Positions 23,053-34,168 of a DNA stretch of 64,000 nt are shown here, piece by piece. The position numbers and the translations under genes were made by a program. Source of the DNA: Dama dama (lineage: Eukaryota; Chordata; Mammalia; Artiodactyla; Cervidae); NCBI RefSeq assembly GCF_033118175.1, contig NC_083703.1, positions 81,869,001 to 81,933,000 of the forward strand, in the 5' to 3' direction. Each line of letters starts with the position of its first letter. Position 1 is the first letter of the stretch. The notes beneath the pieces are model-generated. The model saw only the letters and a list, made by a program, of their open reading frames with translations, did not search any database and had not been told where the DNA came from.

Positions 23053-23278
23053 GGGCTTCCCTGAGGTTTCAGACAGTAAAGAATCCACCTGCCAAAGAAG
23101 GAGACACGGCTTTAATCACTGGATCAGGAAGATCCCCTGGAGAAGGAAATGGCAACCCACTCCAGTATTCTTGCCTAGAGAATTCGATGGACAGAGGAGC
23201 CTTATGGGCTATAGTTCCATGGGGTTGCAAAGAGTTGGACATGACTGAGCAACTAACACTTTCACTTCACTTTTTAAA
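23053..23278 (+). mobile_element. Bov-tA SINE with target-site duplication
   Basis: Complete copy from GGGCTTCCCTGAGGTTTCAG to a CTTTCACTTCAC tail. ATCCAAGTTACGTT (23039-23052) is matched by ATCCAAGTTGTGTT (23279-23292). Confidence 0.95.
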
Positions 23279-23599
23279 ATCCAAGTTGTGTTATGGGGAA
23301 GTAATTGTTTTAGACATGGTGTTTACTTCCACAGACCATCCACCATATCTTGGGGGAGGCGATATTTGAGGAAAGAAAAGCCTACTGTTCTGAGCTTATG
23401 AAAACTCTTTAAGGTATATTTTTTGGTAAACTCTTTGTTTTAGAATAGTTTCAGATTTGCAGAAAATTGTGAAGATGGTACAGTATCTCTGTACTCCCAT
23501 TTCCCCTTCTATTGACATCTTACATTAGCAGGTGATATTTATCATAATTAATGAACCAATATTATTGATATATTATTATTAGAGTACACAGTTCATTCC

Positions 23600-23694
23600 T
23601 ATTTTTTTCCATTTATTTTTATTCATTGGAGGCTAATTACTTTACAATATTGTAGTGGTTTTTGCCATACATTGACATGAATCAGCCATGGATT
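23600..23694 (-). mobile_element. Very short ruminant L1 3' end
   Basis: TTTATTTTTATTCATTGGAG, GGCTAATTACTTTACAATAT and TTGACATGAATCAGCCATGG are the reverse-strand end of young ruminant L1. Only about 95 bp were copied. Confidence 0.8.
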
Positions 23695-23826
23695 GTTTAC
23701 CTAATGTCCTTTTTTAGTTCCAGAATATCCCACTCAGCACACATTTAATTGTCATGTCTCTTTAGGTTCCTCTTGACGATGGTAGTTTTTCAAATTTTCC
23801 ATGTTTTTGATCATACTGACATTTTT

Positions 23827-23913
23827 TTTTTTTTAATGTTTATTATTATTATTATTTTTTTTTCCAGTGGGTTTTGTCATACATTGATATGAATCAGCCA
23901 TGGATTTACATGT
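23827..23913 (-). mobile_element. Ultra-short L1 insertion with target-site duplication
   Basis: A poly(T) start is followed by TTGTCATACATTGATATGAA and TCAGCCATGGATTTACATG, about 87 bp of reverse-strand L1 3' end. ATCATACTGACATTTTT flanks both sides (23810-23826 and 23914-23930), a perfect duplication. Confidence 0.88.
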
Positions 23914-23954
23914 ATCATACTGACATTTTTAAGGAACTGTTCTGGTATTTGGTA

Positions 23955-24158
23955 GCATGCATACATGAATGCTCAGTCATGTCTGATTCTTTGAGACCCC
24001 ATGGACTGTAGCCCGCCAGGCTCCTCTGTCCATGGCATTTCCCAGGCAAGAATACTGGAGTGGGTAGCCATTCCCTTCTCCAGAGGATCTTCCTGACCTA
24101 GAGGTCAAACCCAGGCCTCCCACATTGCAGGCTGATTCTTTACTGTCTGAGCCAGGGT
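23955..24158 (-). mobile_element. Bov-tA SINE
   Basis: Reverse-strand copy from GCTCAGTCATGTCTGATTCT to TTACTGTCTGAGCCAGGG. The outermost head bases are lost. Confidence 0.92.
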
Positions 24159-24893
24159 GTCTGGTGTTCTTTACTAAGTCATTTGACAGCCTATACTATT
24201 TGAATGGTATATACTGTTAAATGACTTGCAGCCGTTGCTGTTAACCTTGGTCACCTGCTTATGGCGGCGCTGGCTGGTTTTCCACAGAATCACCACTCTC
24301 TCTGCTCTCCTTGCTGTGCTTTTTGTAAGGAAGTCAGTATTCTCAGCCCATACTTGTTTCGTTGGCCGTTACACTCTATCCCACTGAGGACAACTTCTCC
24401 ATGCATTATTTGGAATTTTTCTACACAGCAGATTTATCTCTTCTCTCTTGGCTGTTCATTTGTTTGTTCATTCATTCCCTCAATCAATAATTTGTATCGG
24501 GACAGACTCATGATGTATGTTTTGTACTCTGGGTTCTGAAACTTGACCAGTTTATTTTCGTGCCGAGACAGTCCCCTCTTTGCTATTAGCAGCTCTTCAG
24601 TGGCTCCTGTGTCCCTCTGACAGCTTCCATCTGTGCGTGTGGGTGTGTTGAGCACTTTGTTCCTTTCTGGCATTTCCCTGATCTTGGGCTCATGTTGTGT
24701 ATTCACTGACCATCTCTTAGAGTTGGTAACTTATCCAGAGATACCCGATTTCTTTTTTTAATAAACATGGTATTGGAAACCAAGATCTAGTTGCTAGAAG
24801 TGTTTTTTGCTACTGAGATGTCATTTCTTCTAGGTGATCTCAGAAGACAGAAAAGAGATCTGGGTTAATACACATATCTATAAATATTTATTC

Positions 24894-24926
24894 ATATATA
24901 TATACACACACACACATATTTCTATA
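24894..24926 (+). repeat. TA/CA compound microsatellite
   Basis: ATATATATATACACACACAC with further ATATAT nearby. It is part of the old L1M 3' end. Confidence 0.8.
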
Positions 24927-25107
24927 TATAATTTCTGTATATAGATTAGGACAAGCATGCATCCCTACTGTTGTCTCAACTATAACTTATTTCTAAATTG
25001 TTCATCCTAGCTTTCTCCCATTGCTTATCTGTATATTCTACTCCAAAATTGAGAAACGTGACTCCCATCACCCATTATTCATTTATATAATTGCCCAACA
25101 GACCCTG

Positions 25108-25296
25108 GTGCTGAGAAAGAGTGAAGGCAAAAGGAGAAGGGAGTGGCACACGGCGAGACGGTCACAGAGCATCAGCAACTCAGTGGACACGAACCTGAGC
25201 AAACCCCGGGAGACGGGGACAGAGGGGCCTGGCGTGCTGTAGTCCACGGGGTTGCAAAGAGTGGGACACGACTTAGCGACTGAACAGCAACAAATT
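25108..25296 (+). mobile_element. BovB LINE 3'-end fragment, CpG-rich
   Basis: GAGAAAGAGTGAAGGCAAAA to CACGACTTAGCGACTGAACA is the last 190 bp of BovB. It keeps CpGs such as CACGGCGAGACGG and CCCCGGGAGACGGGG. Confidence 0.85.
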
Positions 25297-26169
25297 CTAG
25301 TTCATATATACAGTGGTTTCAGAATGTCTAATGTTAAAACTCTTTTCATATGTATCTATTTATTTCAACTTGTGCATCAAATGTCATTATAAAAGATTTT
25401 TGTCCTATGGTTAATCTACAAGCCAATGAGCATTAATATATTGGCAGTAAGTCAATAAGAAGTAAATATTTTTGTTTTAATAATTATGTTAACAAATGTA
25501 ATTAGTGTATATAGTTTTAAAAATTGGTAACGTATGCAAACAGCTTAAAAGGAGCATAAGCTAAGATTATTGTTGGCGGGAGCAGCATGCAGAGGTCCCT
25601 GCCTCCCTCTGTCCCATCCTGCTGCCTGTGCTCCGCAGGAAAGCTCTATTCAACGTTTGAAGGGTTTTGTGTGTATATGTTTGTGTGTGTGTTTACCTCA
25701 GTACCTCTAAATAGTATGCTTATGCTGCTTTTTCTTGATATAAACTTAAACCTGGAAATTGATATCCAGTAAGCACTCCTTTTCTGCTGAGATAAGTAAA
25801 GTTATCTTAGCCTTAGCTAATTGCCTCTTAAATGGATTCACAATCAGTCTTTCTGTGATTAGCCCTATCTACACCCCTTGCTTTCAAAAACACTACGTAC
25901 CCCTTCATCACAGCCTCTTAACTTAAATTTGATATGTTACTGCCACTTGCTTACCAGCTTCTCACACTTCAGTTTGATTAACGTACTTCTTCTGTTCCTA
26001 TCTTCTTCCCTTTCTCCTTGTTGTCAAAAGTCTGTGCCTTTTAAATTAATGCCATTGCAATTTTAGTGGGCTTGTTGAAGAGAGCAGAGTTAAATGCCTT
26101 CATTTTATTCACGTATGTTTATTTGGAAGTCAAAAGCCAATGTATACATTTCCTTCTGAGCACAGTATG
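25297..26169. other. AT-rich stretch
   Basis: A short GC-richer patch at 25570-25640 and a T/C-rich part at 25900-26050. No gene or family recognised. Confidence 0.4.
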
Positions 26170-26441
26170 AGATTTTGTAGAATGAGATTATTTTGCTGAT
26201 TATAAAAGAAGTACATTTTAAATAATGAAAATCTTGCAAAAGAAAATAGTAAGTTTCTCTGTTGTACTATCTTCCACCTCCTCCCCAACCAAGTTCCATG
26301 GCTTAGACGGCTCTTTTTCTGGATTGATATTTTCCATTGTTACAATGTTTTTATTCACATTTCTTGATGATACATAGAAACCTATTTCATCTTCTTAAAT
26401 TGCTGCATATTATTCTGTGGTTTGATTTCCCATAACCTATT
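26170..26441 (-). mobile_element. Old L1 3' UTR relic
   Basis: TTTTGCTGATTATAAAAGAA, a TTCTTGATGATACATAGAAA region and GCTGCATATTATTCTGTGG follow a reverse-strand L1ME-like 3' UTR. Diverged. Confidence 0.4.
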
Positions 26442-26444
26442 AAA

Positions 26445-26643
26445 AGGGCTTCCCTGGTGACTCATATAGTGAAGAATCTGCCTGCAATGCAGGAGACCTG
26501 GGTTCGATCCTTGGGTTGTGAAGATCCCCCAGAAAAGGGGATCCACTCCAGTATTTTTGCCTGGAGAATTCCATGGATAGAGGAGCCTGGCAGGCTAATG
26601 CCCATGAGGTCACAAAGAGTCAGACATGACTGAGTGACTTTTA
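26445..26643 (+). mobile_element. Bov-tA SINE abutting the BovB 5' end
   Basis: Starts GGGCTTCCCTGGTGACTCAT, keeps an intact pol III B box (GGTTCGATCC at about 26501), and ends GACATGACTGAGTGAC. There is no gap before the BovB sequence that follows. Confidence 0.93.
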
Positions 26644-29600
26644 GACAGTTGCCAGCCAGCCAAGAGGAGCTACCACACGTCGGAGGTAAGGAGCTGCGGC
26701 TACAGTTTGCTGGAGCAGCCATGAAGAGATACCCCACATCCAAGGTAAGAGAACCCCAAGTAAGACGGTAGGCACTGAGAGAGGGCGTCAGAGGGCAGGC
26801 ACACTGAAACCATAATCACAAAAAACTGGCCAATCTGATCACAGGACCAGAGTCGTGTCTAACTCAATGAAACTAAGCCATGCCATGTGGGGCCACCCAA
26901 GACGGGCAGGTCATGGTGGAGAGGGCTGACAGGTCCACTGGAGAAGGGACTGGCAAACTACTTCAGTATTCTTGCCTTGAGAACCCCATGAACAGTATGA
27001 AAAGGCAAAAAGATAGAACACTGAAAGAGGAACTCCCCAGGTGAGTAGGTGCCCAATATGCTACTGGAGATAAGTGGAGAAATAACTCCAGAAAAAATGA
27101 AGGGATGGAGACAAAGCAAAAACAACACCCAGTTGTGGATGTGACTCGTGGTGGAAGCAGGGTTGATGCTGTAAAGAGCAATATTGCATAGGAACCTGGA
27201 ATGTTAGGTCCATGAATCAAGGCAAATTGGAAGTGGTCAAACAGGAGATGGCAAGAGTAAACATCTACATTCTAGGAATTAGTGAACTAAGATGGACTGA
27301 AATGGGTGAATTTAACTCAGATGACCATTATATCTACTACTGTGGGCAGGAATCTCTTAGAAGAAATGGAGTAGCCATCATAGTCAACAAAAGAGTCCAA
27401 AATGCAGTGCTTGGATGCAATCTCAAAAATGACAGAATGATCTCTGTTCATTTTCAAGGCAAACCATTCAATATCACGGTAATCCAAGTCTATGCCCCGA
27501 CCAGTAACGCTAAAGAAGCTGAGGTTGAACAGTTCTATGAAGACCTGCAAGCCCTTCTAAGAGCTAACACCCAAAAAAGCTGTCCTTTTCATTATAGGGG
27601 ACTGGAATGCAAAAGTACAAAGTCAAGAAACACCTGGAGTAACAGGCAAATTTGACCTTGGAGTACGGAATGAAGCAGGGCAAAGGCTCATGGAGTTATG
27701 CCAAGAGAATGCACTGGTCATAGCAAACACTCTCTTCCAACAACACAAGAGGAGACTTTACACATGGACATCACCAGATGGTCAGCACCAAAATCAGATT
27801 GGTTATGTTATTTGCAGTCGAAGTTGGAGAAGCTCTATACAGTCAGCAAAAACAAGACTGGGAGCTGACTATGGCTCGGATCATGAACTTCTTATTGCCA
27901 AATTCAGAATGAAATTGAAGAAACAGGAGAAAACCACTAGACCATTCAGGTATGACCTAAATCAAATCCCTTATGACTATACAGTGCAAGTGAGAAATAG
28001 ATTTAAGGGACTAGATCTGATAGACAGAGTGCCTGATGAACTATGGATGGAGGTTCGTGACATTGTACAGGAGATAGGAATCAAGACCATCACCAAGAAA
28101 AAGAAATGCAAAAAAGAAAAATGGCTGTCTGAGGAGGTCTTATGAATAGCTGTGAAAAGAAGGGAAGTGAAAAGCAAAGGAGAAAAGGAAAGATATACCC
28201 ATTTGAATGCAGAGTTCCAAAGAATGGCCAGGAGAGATGAGAAAGCCTTCCTCAGCGATCAATGCAAAGCAATAGAGGAAAACAAAAGAATGGGAAAGAC
28301 TAGAGATCTCTTCAAAAGAATTAGAGATACCAAGGGAACATGTCATGCAAAGATGGGCTCAATAAAGGACAGAAATGGTAGGGACCTAACAGAAGCAGAA
28401 GATATTAAGAAAAGGTGGCAAGAATACACAGAACTGTACAAAAAAGATCTTCACGACCCAGCTAATCACGATGGTGTGATCACTCACCTAGAGCCAGACA
28501 TCCTGGAATGTGAAGTCAAGTGGGCCTTACGAAGCATCATTATGAACAAAGCTAGTGGAGGTGATGGAATTCCAGTTGAGCTATTTCAAATCCTGAAAGA
28601 TGATGCTGTGAAAGTGCTGCCCTCAATATGCCAGCACATTTGGAAAACACAACAGTGGCCACAGGGCTGGAAAAGGTCCATTTTCATTCCAATCCCAAAG
28701 AAAGTCAATGCCAAAGAATGCTCAAACTACCACAAAATTGCACTTATCTCACAAGCTAGTAAAGTGATGCTTAAAATTCTCCAAGCCAGGCTTAATCAAT
28801 ATGAACCATGAACTTCCAGATGTTCAAGCTGGTTTTAGAAAAGGCAGAGGAACCAGAGATCAAATTGCCAACATCCGCTGGATCATTGAAAAAGCAAGAG
28901 AGTTCCAGAAAAACTTCTATTTCTGCTTTATGCCAAAGCCTTTGACTGTGTGGATCACAGTAAACTGTGGAAAATTCTGAAAGAGATGGTAATACCAGAC
29001 CACCTGACCTGCCTCTTAAAAAACCTGTATGTAGGTCAGGAAGCAACAGTTAGAACTGGACATGGAATAACAGACTGGTTCCAAACAGGAAAAGGAGTAC
29101 GTCAAGGCTGTATATTGTCACCCTGCTTGATTAACTTATATGCAGAGTACATCATGAGAAACGATGGGTTAGATGAAGCACAAGCTGGAATCAAGACTGC
29201 CAGGAGAAATGTCAATAACCTCAGATATGCAGATGACACCACCCCTATGGCAGAAAGTGAAGAAGAACTAAAGAGCCTCCTGATGAAAGAAGAGACAAAA
29301 AAAGTTGGCCTAAAGCTCAACATTCAGAAAACTAAGATCATGGAATCTGGTCCCATCACTTCAGGGCAAATAGATGGGGAAACAGTGGCTGACTTTATTT
29401 TTCTGGGCTCCAAAATCACGGCAGATGGTGATTGCAGCCATGAAATTAAAAGACGCTTACTCCTTGGAAGGAAAGTTATGACCAACCTAAACAGCATATT
29501 AAAAAGCAGAGACATTACTTTGCCAACAAAGGTCCATCTAGTTAAGGCTATGGTTTTTCTAGTGGTCATGTATGGATGTGAGAGTTGGACTATAAAGAAA

Positions 29601-29998
29601 GCTGAGCGCTGAAGAATTGATGCTTTTGAACTGTGGTGTCGGAGAAGACTCTTGAGAGTCCCTTGGTCTGCAAGGAGATCCAGCTAGTCCATCCTAAAGG
29701 TGATCAGTCCTCGGTGTTCATTGGAAGGACTGATGCTGAAGCTGAAAGTCCAATACTTTGGCCACCTGATGTGAAGAGATGACTCATTGGTAAAGACTCT
29801 GATGCTGGGAAAGATTGAGGGCAGGAGGAGAAGGGGACGACAGAGGATAAGATAAGATGGCTGGATGGCATCACCAACTTAATGGACATGGGTTTGGGTG
29901 GACTCCAGGAGTTGGTGATGGACGGGGGGCCTGGCGTGCTGCGATTCATGGGGTCGCAAAGAGTCGGACACAACTGAGCGACTGAACTCACTGACTGA
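26644..29998 (+). mobile_element. Near-full-length BovB (RTE-clade) LINE
   Basis: About 3.35 kb, close to the full length of BovB. Order: 5' UTR (GCCAGCCAGCCAAGAGGAGC, TGGGGCCACCCAAGACGGGC), an AP-type endonuclease region, a reverse transcriptase region and the characteristic 3' end (GGTTTGGGTGGACTCC, GTCGCAAAGAGTCGGACACA, GAGCGACTGAAC). The 5' UTR segment at about 26940-26990 matches the Bov-A SINE body (GGAGAAGGGACTGGCAAACT, CAGTATTCTTGCC), showing in sequence the link between SINE and LINE. The reading frame is destroyed, so the copy cannot mobilise itself. No clear target-site duplication was found. Confidence 0.95.
27188..29985 (+). pseudogene. Broken BovB endonuclease-reverse transcriptase ORF
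   Basis: In life this protein nicks target DNA and reverse-transcribes the LINE RNA, and is thought to serve the Bov SINEs too. Seen: the endonuclease start IGTWNVRS at 27188, then MNQGKLEVVKQEM; the GDWNAK motif at about 27597, now in another frame; GSDHELL near 27880; motif B GVRQGCILSP; the YADD catalytic box at 29226-29237. Lesions: a frameshift near the A6 run at 27572-27577; Asp to Gly in the conserved IDY box (reads IGYV, near 27800); TGA at 28143; a 2-nt loss near 28803; a 7-nt loss near 28930 that removes the motif A aspartate; TGA at 29610 and 29772 (former CGA) and TAG at 29685; a 5-nt duplication near 29850; a 1-nt loss near 29925. The frame ends as RTQLSD at 29985. Confidence 0.92.
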
Positions 29999-30587
29999 AT
30001 TTTTCATGAATAAGCAATGATAGAGTGGGAATCTTGCACATGAAATGTTGAGATTTGGATAAAAAAGGAAATAATGAAGACCAAACATATAACTGTTACT
30101 CGTAAGATTTGTAGTAAATTTCTTAAAAAAAAAAAAAAAAGGCACATTTTCTGAGCTTATGTGGTACAGTGACATTTTTTGCAAAAGATCTTTTCCTAAA
30201 TAGCATGATTCCAACTCACACAGTTTAAGTTTGTATTTTCAGTAAGAATAAAAGTAAAATGTACAGGAGTATATTCTCAAATCTGGTAAATCTACAACTA
30301 TTTTAGCATACTTTAGAAAAATGTTTCTTTAAATTTTCACAGTATAAGCACTAATATTTCATGTTTCTTTAAATTTTCACAGTATAAGCACTAATATTTC
30401 ATGCGGTAGTCTCTGATAACATAGCACATCACTGTGGTTACTTAAACTTCCTTGTGGCATTTTTATCATACCTAGTATTGATTTTCCAGCATTAGCACAG
30501 AGCAACCATCACTTATTGGAAGCTTGGAATGCATTATTATAGAATCTGAAAAGAGTTTAAATTGTAATAGCCTTGATAAATTACAAG
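29999..30587. other. AT-rich stretch with poly(A) and a tandem duplication
   Basis: Contains an A17 run at about 30124 and the 40-bp duplication listed separately. No gene. Confidence 0.5.
30321..30400 (+). repeat. Perfect 40-bp tandem duplication
   Basis: ATGTTTCTTTAAATTTTCAC plus the following 20 bases at 30321-30360 is repeated base for base at 30361-30400. It lies in unique AT-rich DNA. Identity implies a recent event, or an assembly artefact. Confidence 0.97.
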
Positions 30588-30799
30588 GGACTTCCCAGGT
30601 GGCACAGTGGTAAAGAATCCACCTGGCAATGCAGGAAATATGTGTTTGATCCCTACGTAGGGGAGATTCCCTGGAGGAGGAATTGGCAACTCACTCTAGT
30701 ATTCTTGCCGAGCAAATCCCATGGACAGAAGAGCCTGGCAGGCTACAGTCCACGGGCTCCCAAAGCGTTAGACATGACTGAGTGACGTACACACACACT
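30588..30799 (+). mobile_element. Bov-tA SINE with (AC)n tail
   Basis: GGGACTTCCCAGGTGGCACA head, typical body, and a GTACACACACAC tail. Confidence 0.94.
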
Positions 30800-31361
30800 A
30801 AAATGATAGCAAAAGAGTCATAGATTAATTCCTGGGGATTCATTTAACAAACACATTTTATACAGTAGTTCCAAAGGTTGGCAGTCATTTCTAGGTACTA
30901 GCTAGGAAATGGAGTCATCATGGAGCAAGTATGAAAACCAAGTTTGTGATTCACTCAATCAGTGTTGAAGTCAGATCGTACTGTTACTTGCCTCCTCCTT
31001 GAAAAATGACCCTCTAATTTAACAGTTTAAATTTTAAACATCTAATGAAAATGTGGGCACTAAAAGCTTAAGAAATCTGGTCTTGACTTGTCAGTTGTTC
31101 AAATGCAACAGTATGTTCTCCAGTTCTTGAGACACTAGAGCAAGAGAAATAAATCAATGGAAATGATTGGTGTGTATCATCTCAGGACCCAGTGTTGCTG
31201 GGCCGTGAATGACTGGCCCAGGTAAGTATTTTAGCATTCTCTCCTTCCAGTATAGTGATATAGAGCCAGCGATATAGTACAGAAGAATAACTAAAGATAG
31301 ATTTTGTGAATGTATTTTGGGGGAATAATATCTAATACAATTGATCTTGTTCTAATCCACC
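30800..31361. other. AT-rich unique stretch
   Basis: Nothing recognised. Confidence 0.4.
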
Positions 31362-31453
31362 ACATGCTCAGTTGTATCTGACTCTTTGCGACCTTGTAGA
31401 CTGTAACTTTGCCAGGCTCGTCTGTTCATGGCATTCTCTAGGCAAGAATACTG
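31362..31453 (-). mobile_element. Bov-tA SINE, 3' half only
   Basis: CATGCTCAGTTGTATCTGAC to GGCAAGAATACTG on the reverse strand, ending mid-body without the tRNA head. Confidence 0.85.
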
Positions 31454-32239
31454 CTCTAGTTTTAATGTAATTTTATGTGAATATACATCAGTTTAAGCTT
31501 AAATTCTTTTTTTTTTTTTTCCAAAGAATTGGGTAGTGGCAACTAAAACATTTTCACCAAAGTAGTCACCATTCCTTTGGGAAGTCCGCTTTCAAAAACA
31601 CATTTCTGTATTTCTTCCACCTACCTATTTAGGGGAAAAAGGCAACCACTGTAAGAACAGAAAAGATTGTTATTTGAAAACGTTTTCTGGGTCTGTTTTC
31701 CTGCAGGAAATTGTGAGTTTATGACTAATTTCTGATTACTTAAGAAAAAGTCACTTCTTTAAATAACTTATGATAAAGTCCTTAAGGCAACTTCAAATGA
31801 TGTTTTCTGGGAAGTTTGAGGGGACAAGTTATTTTTCTTGCTTTACATAGTTTTTTTTTTTTTTTTCCCCATTTACTCTCATCAATAACATGTGATATAT
31901 TTCCCACATGAGATATTTTAAATTCTCTGTACATTTATTTGGAGATTTTGCTTTAAGGATCAAAAAAATCAAATCAGTGTTTTATGTTATGCCTTCAAGA
32001 TTCTATGCCGAGTGCTGTGTGTGTTCAATTGTGCTCACTTATGGTCCTCAAAGACTTTTCAATATAATCACAAAGTTGACGCATTATAGGCAGATTTGGA
32101 GAGGATGGGAGGGCTGGGGATGGGGAGTGTGGCAATTAAATAGCAACCTATTTGATGGTAGCTAATCACAACATGGCAGATACCATGACTTGGGGTGGAT
32201 GATTATTGGCTAAATTGGATTTTTGTGCCCTCAAACTGT
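31454..32239. other. AT-rich stretch with poly(T) runs
   Basis: T runs at about 31508 and 31851 are not attached to a recognisable retroelement 3' end. No gene. Confidence 0.4.
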
Positions 32240-32449
32240 GTGTACTCAGCCACATCTGACTTTAGCAACCCCATGGGCTGTAGCCTGCCAGGCTCCTCTG
32301 TCCATGGGATTTCCCAGGCAAGAATACTGGAGTGGGTTGCCATTTCCAACTCAAGGGGATATTCCCCACCCAGGGATCCCACCTGAGTCTCCTGTGTCTC
32401 TTGCATTAGCAGGCAGATTCTTTACCACTGGACCACTGGGGAAGCCCTG
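32240..32449 (-). mobile_element. Bov-tA SINE
   Basis: Reverse-strand copy from TGTACTCAGCCACATCTGAC to GGACCACTGGGGAAGCCC. It has a 6-9 bp insertion (CCTGTGTCTCTTGC) near its head. Confidence 0.94.
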
Positions 32450-33370
32450 AAATTCTGAAGATGCTAAATTTAATTGAGATTTGAATGTGATTGTAGTCTT
32501 ATTACCTTTCCTCTCCGGCTTCTAACTTTTAACCCAGTGTCTCTGTAGTTCAAGGTTACTGTCTAATTTGTGCTGAAAATACGGTTTTCAGTGGTTGGGC
32601 TGTGTTAATAACTAACGCAACCCGTTACAAGGAGCAGACCGAGTTCTCAGGTGATGGCAGATTCTGAAATACAAATGTATCGAAACGCACATTTACAGGG
32701 TGAGGTAACCATTCTGCAGTTTTCTTTCTCATTTTGATCAGTCTGAAAGAAGTGAAAATATTCCTTAGTCATCATATCGGGATTTTCTAAGAAATGCTAG
32801 TTTCTGGCATTCTGCTCAGTATACATTGTATAATAAGGCATAATCATAGAGAAAATTTTCAAAAATCGTAGGTTCTTTTGAAAATTCCCTTTCTGTGTTC
32901 TTTAAAATGAAATACTAGTTCCCTTCTTACTGCTTTTCTTTTCTCTCCATGTGTAGAAGATTTTTTCTTTTATCTTGCACAACAGTGAATTTATTTGCTC
33001 TTTTATTGTTATCCTAAAGTTAAGTTTTCTTATCATTTGTTCTCAAAATGAATAATTCTCCTCTAAGTCCCTAAGGAAGTGAATTCATGCATGTTCCACT
33101 TGTAGTGAGTTTCTTTTACTCCTTGAAATTTAATTTTTCTCTTCTGTTTTTTTTACTCACAGGTAATCTTTCTTTTACTATGCCTCCCCTAAGAGTCAAA
33201 TTGATGACTTTTAAAAAATGATTTTTTCATTTCTCTGATAAATTCATGAGGCAACATTAGGACTTAAAGTTACAATTGTGATATTCTCATCAATATCTTC
33301 TTTCAGGACTTTTCTGCAAGTAATGACTTCTGCAGACCGTTACAGAGTTGGCCCATTTTTCTCTCCTCCT
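32450..33370. other. AT-rich unique stretch
   Basis: T-rich from 32920 to 33200. Nothing recognised. Confidence 0.4.
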
Positions 33371-33381
33371 AGCACTCCTTA

Positions 33382-33659
33382 CAGAGAAGACAATGGCACC
33401 CACTCCAGTCCTCTTGCCTGGAAAATCCCATGGACGGAGGAGCCTGGTAGGCTGTAGTCTATGGGGTCGCTAAGAGTTGGACACGACTGAGCAACTTCCC
33501 TTTCACTTTTCACTTTCATGCACTGGAGAAGGAAATGGCAACCCACTCCAGTGTTCTTGCCTGGAGAATCCCAGGGACGGGGGAGCCTAGTGGGCTGCCG
33601 TCTATGGGGTCGCACGGAGTCGGACACGACTGGAGCGACTTAGCAGCAGCAGCAGCAGC
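33382..33659 (+). mobile_element. Bov-A2 SINE, dimeric, with (CAG)n tail
   Basis: Two Bov-A monomers are joined by TTCACTTTTCACTTTCATGC: CAATGGCACCCACTCCAGTC first, GGAGAAGGAAATGGCAACCC second. There is no tRNA head. The tail is (CAG)6. The duplication AGCACTCCTTA at 33371-33381 and 33660-33670 is perfect and the CpGs (GGACGGGGG, CGCACGGAGTCGG) are intact, so this is one of the youngest copies here. Confidence 0.96.
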
Positions 33660-33919
33660 AGCACTCCTTAAATTATATTGCTAAAATACACATAACTACA
33701 TGTTTAACAGACATAAATGGCTTTTGTTAAAAAATTGAAAATATCCCCTTTCCTGTATAATTGTTTAAACTTATGTTACCAATCAGCTTGTAATGGCTGA
33801 GTAAACAGTGAACCTGTTTTTGGAGGCTTCCTGGGAGATTACAGCTTTATTTCCAGTTTTGCTCTGATTTGTGTGATGACTAGTGAGCACAGTTGTTCAG
33901 CCTGGCTCTGTCACTCTTC

Positions 33920-33975
33920 TACACAGATATTCATTCATTCGTTCATTGAGTATTGAGTACCTATTATATGCCAGG
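33920..33975 (-). mobile_element. L2 3'-end relic cut by a SINE
   Basis: TTCATTCATTCGTTCATTGA and GTACCTATTATATGCCAGGC are the reverse-strand L2 3' end. It stops where the next SINE begins. Confidence 0.65.
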
Positions 33976-33983
33976 CACTGGAC

Positions 33984-34168
33984 TATCTTCCCTGGTGACT
34001 CAGACAGTGAAGATCTGTCTGCAATGCAGGAAACCTGGGTTCAGTCCCTGGGTCAGGAGATTCCCCTGGAGAATGGAATTGCTACCCACTTCAGAATTCT
34101 TGCTTCGAAAATTCCATGAACAGAGGAGCCTGGTGGGCTACAGTTCTTGGGGTCACAAAGAGTCAAAC
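33984..34168 (+). mobile_element. Bov-tA SINE inside an L2 relic
   Basis: Head CTTCCCTGGTGACTCAGACA and typical body. GCACTGGAC at 33975-33983 is repeated at 34169-34177. Confidence 0.92.

Larger units (their letters stand above)
23400..25107 (-). mobile_element. L1M 3' end, interrupted three times
   Basis: A roughly 1.7 kb reverse-strand old L1 3' region: TTAGAATAGTTTCAGATTTG, CAATATTATTGATATATTAT, AGGAAGTCAGTATTCTCAGC, TTTATCTCTTCTCTCTTGGC, GGTATTGGAAACCAAGATCT and a TA/CA-rich tract. It is interrupted by two tiny L1 3' ends and a Bov-tA, and ends where a BovB fragment sits. Confidence 0.7.

Noticed and set aside
26445..26520. tRNA-like gene (intact B box GGTTCGATCC)
   Set aside because: It is the head of a Bov-tA SINE. 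No cloverleaf with acceptor and anticodon stems is preserved as in a real tRNA gene.
28950..29612. Functional reverse transcriptase gene (YADD present)
   Set aside because: It is one segment of the broken BovB ORF, bounded by frameshifts and stops, with the motif A aspartate deleted.
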